A stretch of DNA of 64,000 nucleotides, from contig OX485806.1 in the NCBI GenBank assembly GCA_950295325.1, forward strand, positions 9,612,001-9,676,000, read 5' to 3'. Position 1 is the first letter of the stretch; each line of letters opens with the position of its first letter. The notes beneath the pieces were generated by a model. It did no database searches. It saw only the letters and a program-made list of their open reading frames with translations, and had not been told where the DNA came from. Source of the stretch: Polytrichum commune. Lineage: Eukaryota; Streptophyta; Polytrichopsida; Polytrichales; Polytrichaceae. The position numbers and the translations under genes are program-made. Shown here piece by piece: positions 1 through 11,364 of the stretch.

Positions 1-550
1 AGTGTACACAAAACGACACTTGGCATTAGTATGCTCGAGAATATCTTCCTCTTGCATATTAGAATGTAAACACATGACACTTGTCTTTAGTATGCTTAAT
101 AATATCTTCCCCTTGCATACTAGAACACAAAACTTCCATCTCAAGCATCCCAATGTGCTTACACTTGATGTCATAAATATCCAATTCATAGGTTTATCAA
201 AGAGAATCGACACCTTATATGGTAGATCTAACCATACAAATGGAAGCTTTGTATTTGTCACACTTAGATTCAACCGTCCACGTGTCCAAACATAGGAAAG
301 ATATAACGTCACTGATAAACGCGTGTACGTTGATATGGTTGGACCCCAAAAATTGCCGAGATAATAACGTTTGCCACGACCTCAAGGAATTACCCTAACA
401 TGGGTGAATGAGAGGTACACTGCTTATAGTACTTAGTGTCATGCACAATATTTGCACAGGGCCTAAACAAGATGCCTAGAGGTTTCAAAGTGTCATGTCC
501 GTTATAATCAATATGAAACTATTCGTCAACATAAGTGCTCTTTTAAGTGA
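1..550. repeat. Dispersed repeat fragments (match 37,555-37,880)
   Basis: Bases 1-150 match 37,740-37,870 in reverse orientation, and 425-550 match 37,555-37,680 in direct orientation (shared phrase gatgcctagaggt). The two halves are therefore differently arranged in the two places, as expected for parts of an inverted-repeat element. The 97-codon open frame at 2-295 lies inside the repeat and shows no protein signal. Confidence 0.6.
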
Positions 551-760
551 ATTGTTTTAGGCGATTTGGAGAGGAGGGTGGCATTGGAAAAGCTCATGCA
601 ACCCTACTTCAACATGGATTCTTGTTTGCTCGCTCTACACTATGGCGGCTTCAGCCTGGTGGTCGAAATAAATATTAGGGGTTAAGGTGCTTAGTCCTTG
701 TGACCACCCACCACTTGCAATAGAAACCCAAGGTGATAGCAATACCTTGCCCAACTCTTA

Positions 761-1232
761 TACCGTAGCTCTCTAGCAGCTTGGGCACCTCTGCCTAATA
801 ATTGATTAAAAGTGCAAAAGTAAGTTAGGCAGCGCATAAAATAACATTCTAAAATTGGGCATATTCAGAAAGTAATTTAGATTAAGTTAGACATTGGATG
901 CATTCATCCAAGTCATTTCAATAATTCATGAATGGTTTTCCTAGTTTCATCTATGACATCTATGATTAACCTAAAAATTTCACTTAACCAACATACCTCA
1001 TCCTAAAGTTTGTCATTTACTTGTATGTCAAGGTTTTGCTTGGCAACCTATTTTGCTTTGATTTGATGTTGCTTTGTTGGATTTCAGCGAATGTCACCTG
1101 CATTATTGTGATTTTAGGCACTCTTTGAATGTTATTTCTTTTTTCATAGACACTCAACGAAATTAATTTCCGAAAATTTAGGCACCTTTAAAATTAATTA
1201 ATTTCTGCCCAAGTTGCTAGAGAGCTATGGTA
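761..1232. mobile_element. MITE-like element with about 50-bp imperfect terminal inverted repeats
   Basis: The left end reads taccgtagctctctagcag and the right end, reverse complemented, reads taccatagctctctagcaa. The match continues imperfectly for about 50 bases. No open frame lies inside. A target-site duplication is not clear, so the superfamily is unassigned. Confidence 0.6.
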
Positions 1233-1806
1233 AACACCAAATCAAGAGCCCTTCACCCCAAAGGTCATGGAAAAGGCTCTACATTTACGCTTGCTTCCCA
1301 GGAAGTCGACTTGACGATTTAATCTATCTAATTATTCACCTATCAACTGATGTCAACATGGACGAGTTTGCTTGAAACCACGATGTTTTAGCTAACCTCA
1401 TGCAAATATGTATAAGGTAGGTGTACTTATTTATGTTTTGTGATCTATTGTGGATACCCAATTCCAAGGGTATAGTGGACAAAAACCATGTGTTACATGG
1501 TTCCCCAAAAACCAAAAACCAAGTGGAGGTATAGCATAACCTATGTGTACACTAGGCAATTCCATCATGTAACACACTGGGACATAAATCAATGAGTGGC
1601 GGCTTCGACATAGGGTCGTAGATTTGCCTATTTTACACCTTAACCCCCAAATTAAGCCAGCCTTATTACCGTTGAGCTTAACGAGAAAGCTAGGGACGTA
1701 ATATTGTGGTGAGGCACACAATGGTCCCCACACAAAAGTTGTCTTGGTGTGCCCACACCAAAACACACGTGCTATATCACAACCAAATGTCTGGATGAAA
1801 AAAAAA
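1233..1806. other. No gene seen
   Basis: Part of a 138-codon minus-strand open frame (1431-1847) crosses this stretch. It has no recognisable domain, and its far end runs into a tRNA-like repeat head, so I do not call it a gene. Confidence 0.5.
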
Positions 1807-1872
1807 GGCGACATGCTTAGTGGTAAGAGCCTGCCCAAGACTTCCATTGACCCGATCTGGGTCGCATGGGAA
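1807..1872 (+). repeat. tRNA-like SINE head (possible)
   Basis: TTAGTGGTAAGAGC at 1817-1830 resembles the D-arm/A-box of a tRNA. A weak B-box-like GGTCGCATGGG follows about 30 bases later, the spacing expected in a tRNA. No complete cloverleaf forms. This would fit the pol III promoter head of a decayed SINE. Confidence 0.3.
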
Positions 1873-2480
1873 GTTAGTGGCTATTGAACTACACATGAGG
1901 TATTCTGAGCAAGTGTAATACATCACTCATGGCCCCTACGTCTCACAATTATGAGATTTTTTGACAAGTTCGTAGTAAGTTATATGAGAAGCACGTTATT
2001 CCATGCAAAAAGGTGGCGCATGAACGAGATGGGTAGCAAAAGGCGGACCACCGCAATGAACTTTGAAACATTTCAACCCAAAAAACTAGATTGGGATTGA
2101 GATTCAATTCAAATACGTTGAATCACATGATTCCCTAATCCACTTTGAAAGGCTAATTCAATGAAATCAATAACACGCAAACCAAATCACTCTCACATCA
2201 CAACACCCAACTGCAAGAGTACGATGACGTATCTTAAAGAGTGGGAGTTGATTTAGGTTCTAAATGAACTCTATCCAATCTCTTAAAGTGAGTTTCTCGC
2301 AACATGAAAATGAACTTCATTTCATCCACATTAACCATCTAGTTTCCACATTCATCCGCACATAGTCATTCAAGGATCTCATGTATGGGTGAAGAAAGAA
2401 AGGGCAATTAAACCGAGAGCAATTAAACCGAGTGCTCCTCCTCCACAGCTCTAGCTAGTAGGGTAGGGTGGAGCCAATCC
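1873..2480. other. No gene seen
   Basis: AT-rich intergenic sequence without a supported coding region or clear repeat structure. Confidence 0.5.
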
Positions 2481-2510
2481 AATACAATACAATACAATAC
2501 AATACAATAC
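2481..2510. repeat. Pentanucleotide microsatellite (AATAC)6
   Basis: Six perfect AATAC units. Short open frames on both strands here are products of the repeat. Confidence 0.95.
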
Positions 2511-2794
2511 AAGAAAGTATTGTTGGGGCCATGATGTGTGAGAAAAGGAGAGTGTTGTCGTATCCCACGGCAGGCATGATTCATGAGGACGCCAGAAAGT
2601 GGCAGAAAGTCCCACATGGCCCCATATATATATGTTCCAGCTTTGCCATCTCATGCACATATATACGTCGTTGTTGCAGCAGCAGGCAGCTATGGTGATG
2701 AGTGCCCAAGATTCAACTCCTCAGGAACCGACAAAAGGGATTATTTAAAGAGCATATAAGCTTACATCGGATTTCATTCCCAAGTATCTATCTC

Positions 2795-3260
2795 CCATAA
2801 TGTTAGGACATCCTAACTCCGTAATATCAACCTCCATAATGTCACTCACTTTTTAATGTCCCGAAACCCTAGGGAGCGGATGTCCATAGTTCAAATCTCA
2901 CTCCTTATTGTCATATTTTGCTGCCTTATATCACGAATTTTTATCATTGATGCAAACCACCAAAGAAGTCAATCCACATCCTCGCATTGCGTCACGTGTT
3001 AATATGTGGAGTGTCTTCTTCTTCTTCTTCTTCTTCTTCTGATGCCACTTGTTGAGTGTTCGTGCATGCATATGCCACATCGCCCGGGAAGGCCAAGTGG
3101 AGTGGACTACACCACATCATTAAAGTGTTGCACTTTGTGTTATTCCATAGTGTCACATACTACACCAATTCTATAGTATCACGCATCCATGTTAAGCACT
3201 ACAAGACTTTGTAATGTCACGTGCACTTTGGCTGCCACAGGTGTGATACTACGGAGTTTA
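2795..3260. repeat. Dispersed repeat, second copy split at 9,475-9,690 and 10,600-10,790
   Basis: The phrases ccgtaatatcaacc, aaaccctagggagcggatg and gcatccatgttaa recur in order at about 9,500-9,690 and 10,650-10,790. A (TTC)9 run lies at 3014-3040. No coding potential is seen. Confidence 0.65.
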
Positions 3261-3269
3261 GAGTGTAAC

Positions 3270-3765
3270 ATGTCCCATGTCAGATGGCCTTTTCCACGGT
3301 CCGATTTTATGAGAAATGCATTTCGCAAAAGCCTTTGCCCCCCCCCCCCTCACTAGGTGTAAATCAAATGTGGGCCACAAGAAGTGGCCATGCACCAAAA
3401 AGTAGATGTGCTCTTTTTTGTTAATCTATGTTTAAAAAGAGTAGTTTGGGGATTTTGTTCGTATTTGACCTTCTCCCTTTATTTCCTCTTAACTATAGTG
3501 ATGTTTGACTCCCCCCCCCCAAAAAAAGGACTAAAAATATTATAATGGCATTTCTCTGCCATGGTCCCCTAACATTTGTAGCGAGGGAACCTTTTTTTGC
3601 CTCTCTTACCACAAAACATGTTGGACCATAACAATGGATTGTGTAGGCATGATAATAGGCCTTTTGGGGACCTCAAGTTCCATGGTCACTCTTACATTTT
3701 GTTTCTTGATGTAAACCGAAGTGGTCCTGGGATGACTTCACGGTCCATGGTGTAAATAACCCCTT
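3270..3765. mobile_element. Degenerate relative of the 6,191-7,321 MITE
   Basis: Subterminal blocks such as caccaaaaagtaga, gatgtaaaccgaag and cacggtccatggtgtaaa match the element at 6,191-7,321 in the same order. The ends are eroded. Poly-C runs lie near 3,332 and 3,511. Confidence 0.5.
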
Positions 3766-3849
3766 ATTTAACCTTCAAATTCAACCTAAAGAATTTTGAA
3801 ATTGTAAGGTGAATAAGACTGACGAGTGCTCACCTTTTCACTATAGTAA

Positions 3850-4245
3850 CTACTTTAAGGTAGACAACCCTGATATGGTTACTTTTCTTTTTAAGACACT
3901 TTTATTTTGAGTGATGTGTGGTTTGGTGTGGCTCCAAGAACAAGTACCAAATAGTCATGTGTTTAAATGAGATTGGACTTGTGTGCTCAAAACATGATAA
4001 CCAAGATAACTAGGCTCAATAGCACACATATATGGGGGACCTATATGACCATCTAATAAGCACGGAAATCTTCACTTTGACAATGAACAAAATATCCATG
4101 TGAGCTCCAAAAATTATGACGAAAGCAGCTATGGCCTTGGATTTGGATTTGGGGAATATCTTGTACTAATTGTGTGGTACGTCTCCTAGAAGAAGTGGGG
4201 CTAGTCGGGAAAAAGTGACCATTTAAGACCCCACCTACCTTACAT
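3850..4245 (+). mobile_element. R1-family MITE, near full length
   Basis: It starts with AAGGTAGACAACCC and ends with the inverted form around ccacctacctta (terminal motif TAAGGTA). The core phrase is gattggacttgtgtgctcaaa. I call this dispersed family R1. Other copies lie at 5,365-5,590, 15,310-16,235, 33,640-34,030, 39,095-39,440, 50,475-50,850, 52,350-52,600 and 55,755-55,970. There is no open frame, so it is non-autonomous. Confidence 0.65.
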
Positions 4246-4627
4246 ACATTGTTGTCGGTTGTTGGATGCTGGATGTAAATATTGCATAGATGATATGAGA
4301 CATTCATCCTCTTCCGTCCTCTTGGTACATGTCCCCCCGAGTCAACCCTACTAGAGCCCACTTGAGAGAGGAGCCTTTAGCAAAGTTCTCACTTATCTTC
4401 AGTTTATTGAAAGGGAGGCCCATGTGACCGAGATCCAAGTGGCAAATCATTTTGATCGGGCCTTGAAAGCTTGTTGGAATAAGTTAACAACACATGCCTT
4501 ATCACTACACCAATGTACCACAAATATAAGTGAGCCCACCACACTAATTTTGACCGATACGAACTCACGGCCAAACCTTTTGTGTCCTCTAACTTTAGAG
4601 GAACATATAGCGACCCAATTCTCTTGA

Positions 4628-5118
4628 GGGCCACTTCACACACGAGACTGAGAGCCCGTGACCATTACACTTCAAGCGCTCTCATTGGTGGAAAAGGCGG
4701 AGCCGGTCCAAGTTCGCTTCACACTACGCTTGAGGGACCAACGAGTATGTGAATGCAAGATGGGTGTAAAGTCTACATGGCTTTCTACAAGGCATCAAAT
4801 GGATCATGTTTCATGGTCACTTGGATTATTTTCAAAAACCACCTCTTGGAGTTCACAAAAACCAAGAGACCATGGCACTCCGAACGCTCACAACCGTTGG
4901 TTTATTCTATTTTATCATGTGTGGGGACCCACATGAATAAAAATTCATTGAAATGGCATTTAGTTGAGGGTCCAGTCACATATGACTTCACACGACACTT
5001 GAGGGTCCGTGACCGCACTACGTGATTTTGGAGGTGTGTTGGGACGGCCTTTGGACACTTTCGTTTGGGCTCTCACGATTTCATGGTCACGGCTCTTGGC
5101 TCGTGTGTGAAGTGGCCC
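4628..5118. mobile_element. Harbinger-type MITE, 491 bp, TSD TGA
   Basis: Both ends carry GGGCCACTTCACACACGAG in inverted orientation and are flanked by TGA (4625-4627 and 5119-5121). The tips are nearly the same as those of the full Harbinger element at 11,089-15,241, so this is probably a non-autonomous derivative mobilised by that transposase. Short open frames inside are not genes. Confidence 0.8.
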
Positions 5119-5364
5119 TGAGTCCCCATGAATCTCTTAAGACCCGATTTGCATGAGACTTGAGAGCTTTGGATTCTAACTTATGATAGCTTGATCTATG
5201 ACTAGGTTTTATTGAGTTAAGTGATGTTTTTATGAGTCCGTATGGGTGGCGGGGGAGAGTTCCTTTCATATGTTCATCTTCATAGTCAATTTTGTCTCTT
5301 TGCTTCTTTTCGAAATAATGATCGTTCAATTTGGCATGGATCTAATTGTCATTTCTTGAGAGTT

Positions 5365-5590
5365 GGGGTGAAGGGGTCTTAAATGGTTACTTTCTCTTAC
5401 TAGCCCACTTCTCCTAGGATATGACATACATATTCAACACGAGATGATTAGTAAATCCAAATTGAGGTTGTAGCCACTTGTTTCATTTATTTTTTTGGAG
5501 TTCATATGAGTATATTATTTATTACCACAATGATGATTCTCATACTCGTTAAATGGATCTCCATCTTTAAGTTTCTCTTAAACTCCAAAT
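5365..5590 (-). mobile_element. R1-family MITE fragment
   Basis: It carries the right terminal part of R1 (ggtcttaaatggttactttc, tagcccacttctcctagga) and breaks off near 5,590. Confidence 0.6.
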
Positions 5591-6190
5591 GCTTGCATGT
5601 TCCAACTTGAGTCATAGACGTATTATAGAATTTGGACCTTACCGGTGGCGATGCTTTAAGCATTGATCTATGTGTAGATGGACCTTGAAACCTTTACCTA
5701 CTACAAGTTTCCCACTTTGAAGCTTTCCATCTAGAAACCAACCCAATGGCCATCCCTTTGCAACATTTTCTCTCTCTTTACTCCGAAGATTGGATATGGT
5801 GATTGTACCAAGGCCCTTATTGATCATTGAACCACATCACAACATCATCCCAAGGTGGATGGTTTAGGGGTGCGTGCTTGTGTTGAATAATCAAACAAAG
5901 CAATCTAAAAGCATGTTTCACAAGATTTTTGCTTTGGATCTTTTAGAAGTTCCAGACAAAATTCAAGATTTGTTTTTTTTATATTGATAATAGAGCTTAC
6001 TATAAAGTGTGGTGATCAACAAGGATTGAGAGAAAAGAAAAGGAAAGAAAGAAAAACCCAAGGTTGGGCAATCCGACATGAATTTCAACATGTTGGCCCA
6101 ATCCTACTCAAGAGTCCCCTTGGTGCGGGATGGGGTTTACTCCTACCTTGTGGTAGGTGGGCTCTTGTTTGTAAGGTTCAGTAATTCTAA
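5591..6190. other. No gene seen
   Basis: AT-rich sequence without a supported gene or clear repeat. Short open frames here have no recognisable domain. Confidence 0.4.
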
Positions 6191-7321
6191 GGGGCGGTTT
6201 ACACTATGGACCATGAAGTCGTCCCACGTAAGAGGCCTATTTTGCGTGGGACGACTTCATGGGACGACTTCCATGGTCCGAGTTACTAAAATATTAGTTT
6301 TCATGGTTCATGGGCCCTTCACTAGGTGTAAACCGAATGTGGACCATGAAGAATGACCATGCACCAAAAAGTGGAGATTCTGATTTTTTTAATACATGCC
6401 CAAAAAAGGCAATTTTGAAAAAAAAAGTTTGATCATTCCTTGTCTTCTCTTGGGCTTCACTTGTCTTCACTTCTTGTTAAATGTGTCGAAGATATGGCTT
6501 GCAAATCTTCTCACAACAATTTTTTTTAAATAAAATAAAATGAGCAATTTAATTTGTACATGCTCAATGTAATTTACATGTGACATGTACCTTGTGTTGT
6601 CACTACACTAAATAGGATATTTAGTGTTTGATTATATTTAATGTTGTTACCACCCTACCTTGCTCAACACTAATTTTCAATTCTTTGATAATTAATGTTA
6701 GAAGATTTCCCATTGCACTTCTTTTGACTACCCTGATCTACAATCACTAAACCACTACAGATTTTTGTTTTTTGTTTTTTAACTGAATTTTGTAAGAATA
6801 TTGGGGTGTGTAATATACCGTTGGAAAGTTATTTTCAAGACCTTTCCAACGGTATATTACAAGCCCCAAAATTCCAAATATTACATTTGGTAGACCAAAA
6901 AAACAAATCTGCACTTGAATTCTTGAGTTCTAGATGTCCCGCGTTGTTTGGTGAAACACGTGTGAGCAGGTTTAAGGGGTAGGGCAAGGTAGTGTTGGTA
7001 TGTCTAATGGGCTATGGTATAATTAAGGTGCTTAAAAGGTAGATTCATTAAAACATTATTGAAATGGTATTTCTCTGACATGGGCCCTTGCCTTTTCCTA
7101 CCAGACCACCTCTCTTGCCTCTCTCAACGCAAAACCCGTTGGACCATGTCAGTGCATTTATTAGGCCTTAAAAATTATATTTTGGGGACCTCGACCTCCA
7201 TGGTCCCTCTGCCATTTTTTCCTTAGTGTAAACCGAAGTTGTCCCGGGAGAACTTCAACAGCCAATCAGCTGCCTTGCAGAGCCCTGGTCCAACTTCGTG
7301 GTCCATAGTGTAAACCGCCCC
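6191..7321. mobile_element. 1.13-kb MITE with TSD TAA
   Basis: The ends read GGGGCGGTTTACACTATGGA and its reverse complement, flanked by TAA (6188-6190 and 7322-7324). A 3-bp TAA duplication fits PIF/Harbinger. Internally it has a strong hairpin at 6803-6828 paired with 6842-6867, extendable imperfectly to about 6756-6915. A second, inner set of related blocks (gtgtaaaccgaa at about 6,320 and 7,220) suggests one element nested in another. It has no coding capacity. Confidence 0.8.
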
Positions 7322-7429
7322 TAAGTACCACTTACTACAAGGCAGGAGGTATGGGTTATTGTCTATTGTCTAGTTTTTTCTTGTTAAGTACTAGGTAGGT
7401 GAGATGTTTGAGGCTATATGGTGGATGAA

Positions 7430-8690
7430 TTTTATTGTTTTTTTTATTGGTGATTTGGGGATTTGAAGAATTTCAAGGAGTTCGATGCTTATTGTTTGAG
7501 TGGCTCCTCTTACTCATGTGATAGTTATTAGAGGTCTAATCTTCATCCTCGGTCCCTAATTGCATGTGTTAGTGGGTTGTATTTATCATTTTTTGTTTGT
7601 ATGGCTTGATCAATAAAGTTGTCATGTGTGTAAATAAATTCAATGATTTGGATAGTGTGATCAGGTGTGGGACATATTGGGCCAATTTGTTCGTATGTGG
7701 CGCCATGTATGTAGACAATGTCCGGACTTAGTTTTGTTAGACACTTGCATTACGTAGTGTTGCATGAACAATTGAGTCTCCATGGTGGGAGGATGTTGCC
7801 TTGTTGGGTGTTATGTTGATTACCAACATTGATGAGTTTGTGTTGTATAGTGTGGACATTTGATTTGAGAAGTTGGATAGTTGGTGGCTACAACATTGTG
7901 TCTTTCAATTCTCAAACCTTTAAGAAATTTATTGTTGCATTTGGAGAGTAGGTGTGGCCACATGTCTACGTCGTTGTTGTGACATAATGTGCAGTTGGGG
8001 TTGGTGTATATGTGTGGCCAAAAAGGTTTTTCAAGTGCTTGCCCATATATTGGGCGACTTGCAATTTGAGGTGTTGTGTGACTTGTGCGTCCATGGTGTT
8101 GGGGATTTTCCAAAAGTAGTTAGATAGTTTGGGGTGAATTTGTTTGTTGGAGAGTCATTTTTCTACATAGGTGAATTTTGTCGCGCTTGCTTTTGGTAGT
8201 CTATGTTGTTATGTTTTGATGTATGATAGGATGTTCCTAATTATGCATGTTAGATTGGTGCTAAGGGGGGGGGGGGGGAGGGTTGCTAGCATGTATGGTA
8301 TGGTGTGGGCAACATGTATGTGTAGTATATGTGTTATAGGAGTGTTTGTGGTGCCGTCATTTGCTAAGTGTGTTTTCCATGTCATTGCCCTTGATTCCGA
8401 TATGGGCCCAAACTTTCTGGATATTGATATTGTGTGGGAACCATGTTATGTGTTGGACTATGGATGCTACTAGTAGTTTGCTTGGGTACCTATGTCAGGA
8501 GGATGAGTGTCTTATGCGGTTGTTGATGAGGTAGATGCTATTCAGGATCTCTGTGAAGATGTGCATTTTGTGGTTGACTTCTTGAGTATTAGCTAGTGCT
8601 AGCCATATTGCATATAGTTCTACCCAAATGATGTGTTGGAATCATGGAAGTTGCCACACTAATTTCCACCCACACTAATAGGTTTATTTA
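7430..8690 (-). pseudogene. Decayed non-LTR retroelement C-terminus (RNase H, zinc knuckle, tail)
   Basis: Reading the minus strand from about 8,690 downward gives an RNase H-like stretch (ELYAIWLALANTQ, later VWAHIGIKGNDMENTLSK). A cysteine/histidine motif follows (CTLCHNNDVDMWPHLLSKC, encoded near 7,940-8,000), then a tail containing IQIIEFIYTHDNFIDQA and PLITIT. In plant LINE-like elements these follow the reverse transcriptase in this order. Several stops and frameshifts interrupt it, and no reverse-transcriptase core lies upstream. It is a dead 5'-truncated copy. A 14-G run at 8265-8278 lies inside. Confidence 0.65.
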
Positions 8691-9474
8691 CTGTACCTAC
8701 ATTGCTATGTGCAACGAGGTTTTGTTTGTGAATATGTTATTTTTTTATCACGGAAGTTATCTTGTGTCAAAACCAAATTAAATGAATTTATAACTTTGTC
8801 TATTCATCTGTATAACAAATCACAACTAAAAAAAACTAAAAAAAAAACCAATGTATTTTATTGTTGATATATTTAATATTCAGACTAATGTTGATTGTCG
8901 ATATATTAGCTCGGGGCAACCTAATTGCACATAGTGTTCTCCTCTTTATCAAGACACATTTGGTCGCACAAGAAAGTGTCCTATTTGGTATTATTTGAAT
9001 GCCGTATTCAAAGTTATATCACACTCTGGCCTTGAATGCTGATGATTGTATTAATGAGGTTTCTCAAGAAAATGACTTATTTCAATGTAAAATACCATTT
9101 TGTATACATAATGAAAAGATATATAAGTACGAAAAAACACCTATATTATAGGAAATGTGCTCCCAACGTTCCCCAATGTTCCCTGCATGTTTCAAAGTAC
9201 TAATCACATGTGAACCTTGAAATACGCATGGATCCCATCATATATGCACATTAATACCTTTATTATATAACAAACAAGGCCTTTAAAATGTTGTAGTATG
9301 GAGGCAAAACAGCACTAGAAAAGTTTGGTCAACATGAAATGCGTCGTATAGCTGAGGTGTTGTATAAATCGAGTGTCCCCGCGAGTGTCGTAATGTGGAG
9401 GTTACACTATAGCAATGAGAAGTTAGGAAGTCAGTTTCAAGGTTTTTCAAACAATAATTTGCATCATTGATCTC
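8691..9474. other. No gene seen
   Basis: AT-rich sequence. A short phrase (atattagctcggggcaacctaattgcac) may resemble sequence near 41,635-41,660 in reverse orientation. Nothing else is supported. Confidence 0.4.
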
Positions 9475-10790
9475 ATTAACTAGGCTATCATACCCCTAGA
9501 CTTTGTAATATCAACCCTAGTAATATCACTCAACTCTCTAATATCCCCAAACCCTAGGGAGCGGATGTTCTTAGTCCAAACCTCACTCCTCATTGTCACA
9601 TTTCTCTCCCTTGTATCATGGGTTTTGCCATTAATGCAAATCACCAAAGAATTCAACCCACACCCTCGCATTGCACCATCGCATTCTCAGGGTGGTTGGT
9701 TTCATTTCTTTAGGAGGTTCTCACATGGTTTTTATCACCTTCCATTTTAATTTTTATTGAAAGTGTTGGTGTTTCATGTGCCATTGGTTGAGGGCTTTGT
9801 TAGTGTCTACAGGGTTGTCAGTGTCTGAGGAGGATTTTGGGCAAAATCAGTCAAGATTCTAGTGTTTCCAAAACCAACCGGTTACATGTTAAGTTGTTAG
9901 CATCTTTCAGTGTTTCTTTGCTAAATTGGGAAATATTCTATAAATATCTCTAAATGAATCAAATCAAGCTAAAGTCCTCTTCTCTCTTAAATTGGAACTA
10001 CTGCACCATGAGCTTCTTGTCTTCAATGTCTAATTTTTGCACAAATTTCAATACCATCACTTCATTCTAGTCCACCACATGATACAATTAGCAATGCTAG
10101 CAAGCTCCTTTGCATCATTTAAACAAATGCAGTTTTCTACCAAGATTGAAACCTACAAAGTGTTTTGCTTGAAGGCCAAAAAAGAAGAAGCAAGATTCAA
10201 CTTCTCAAAAAGGTTCACATGTGCAGACACACACACACACACCATGAGTCCACTGCACAACTAATGTCATTCAAAAACCAACAAGTTTATATTCTTCTTC
10301 ATCATCTTCAGAAAGCCCACGTTGAATGCCCCGACTGCCCAAATGCCCCCCCCCCCCTCCCTCCCTACATTCAAAGCTTCCACATCTTCATTGAACATCC
10401 AATTGCCCACCCACGAGAGAGCCTAACCAATTTTCATCAGCTCCAAATTTTGTAGACCCATAATTGTATCATTCTCCCACCACCATCTTCATAATCTTCT
10501 CGATCTGCTCCATGTCGGGTTCTTGCACCAAGGTCCTCTACAAAGTGTCTCTCAACTTCTCGGACTACCCGATCATACCATAAGCTTTACGAATGTGTGC
10601 AACTTTGAAAGATTATCCATGTCCCATGTACGAAGTCACCAACTTCCAACATTACATGGTTGTAATCATTCCATAATGTCACATGCTACACTAATTCTTT
10701 ATTATCATGCATCCATGTTAACATTACAGAACTCCGTAATATCACGTGCACTTTGTGATACTAATGGAGTTTAGAATGTATAAAATAACA
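9475..10790. repeat. Copy of the 2,795-3,260 repeat interrupted by about 900 bp
   Basis: The left half (9,475-9,690) and right half (10,600-10,790) align to adjacent parts of 2,795-3,260. The 9,691-10,599 stretch between them is absent from the first copy. It contains a (CA)n run near 10,227, a C-run near 10,347 and no recognisable gene. It is either an insertion here or a deletion in the other copy. Confidence 0.5.
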
Positions 10791-11364
10791 TCTCCTTGCT
10801 CTGAATAATACTTGGAGCATGTGGGCGGGAATGTTTGCAGTTGGGGAAGCTGGTTGTAGGATTGGGCATACTTATAAGTAAGTTAAAATATGAGCTTAAT
10901 TATTTGGGAATCAGGCTCATACTTTGATGACACTGCCAAAATTCCATGGTTTCCCAGCTAAGAGACACACTCAAATCGAACTTGAGCATCGATCACAAAT
11001 ATGATAATTTAAGCACATGTACCTGGAATGTGTGAAGCTTAATTACCAAATCCACATGTTTGACATTTTGTCTCCATGTTGCACCTTAGGGCCACTTCAC
11101 ACACGAGCCAAGAGCCGTGGCCATGAAATGGTGAGGGCCTTTGACTTTCATCCAAAGGCCGTACCATGGGTGTTGGGCTGCCCGTTTTGTGTGGGGCCGG
11201 GTCCTCAAACATAGTGTGAAGTGAGAATGGACCATGTTGAGGGACCGTTGCATATTTTATTAGTGGAAAAAGAGGGGCAGCCCTACCACACTAGTTACAT
11301 ATCTTCATTCTCTCTTTTCTCACTCTCTTTTCGAGTTATACATTGGAGAGGAAGGAAAGAGAGC

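Noticed and set aside
1431-1847. 138-codon minus-strand frame
   Set aside because: No domain, unusual composition, and it overlaps a tRNA-like repeat; no splice partners found.
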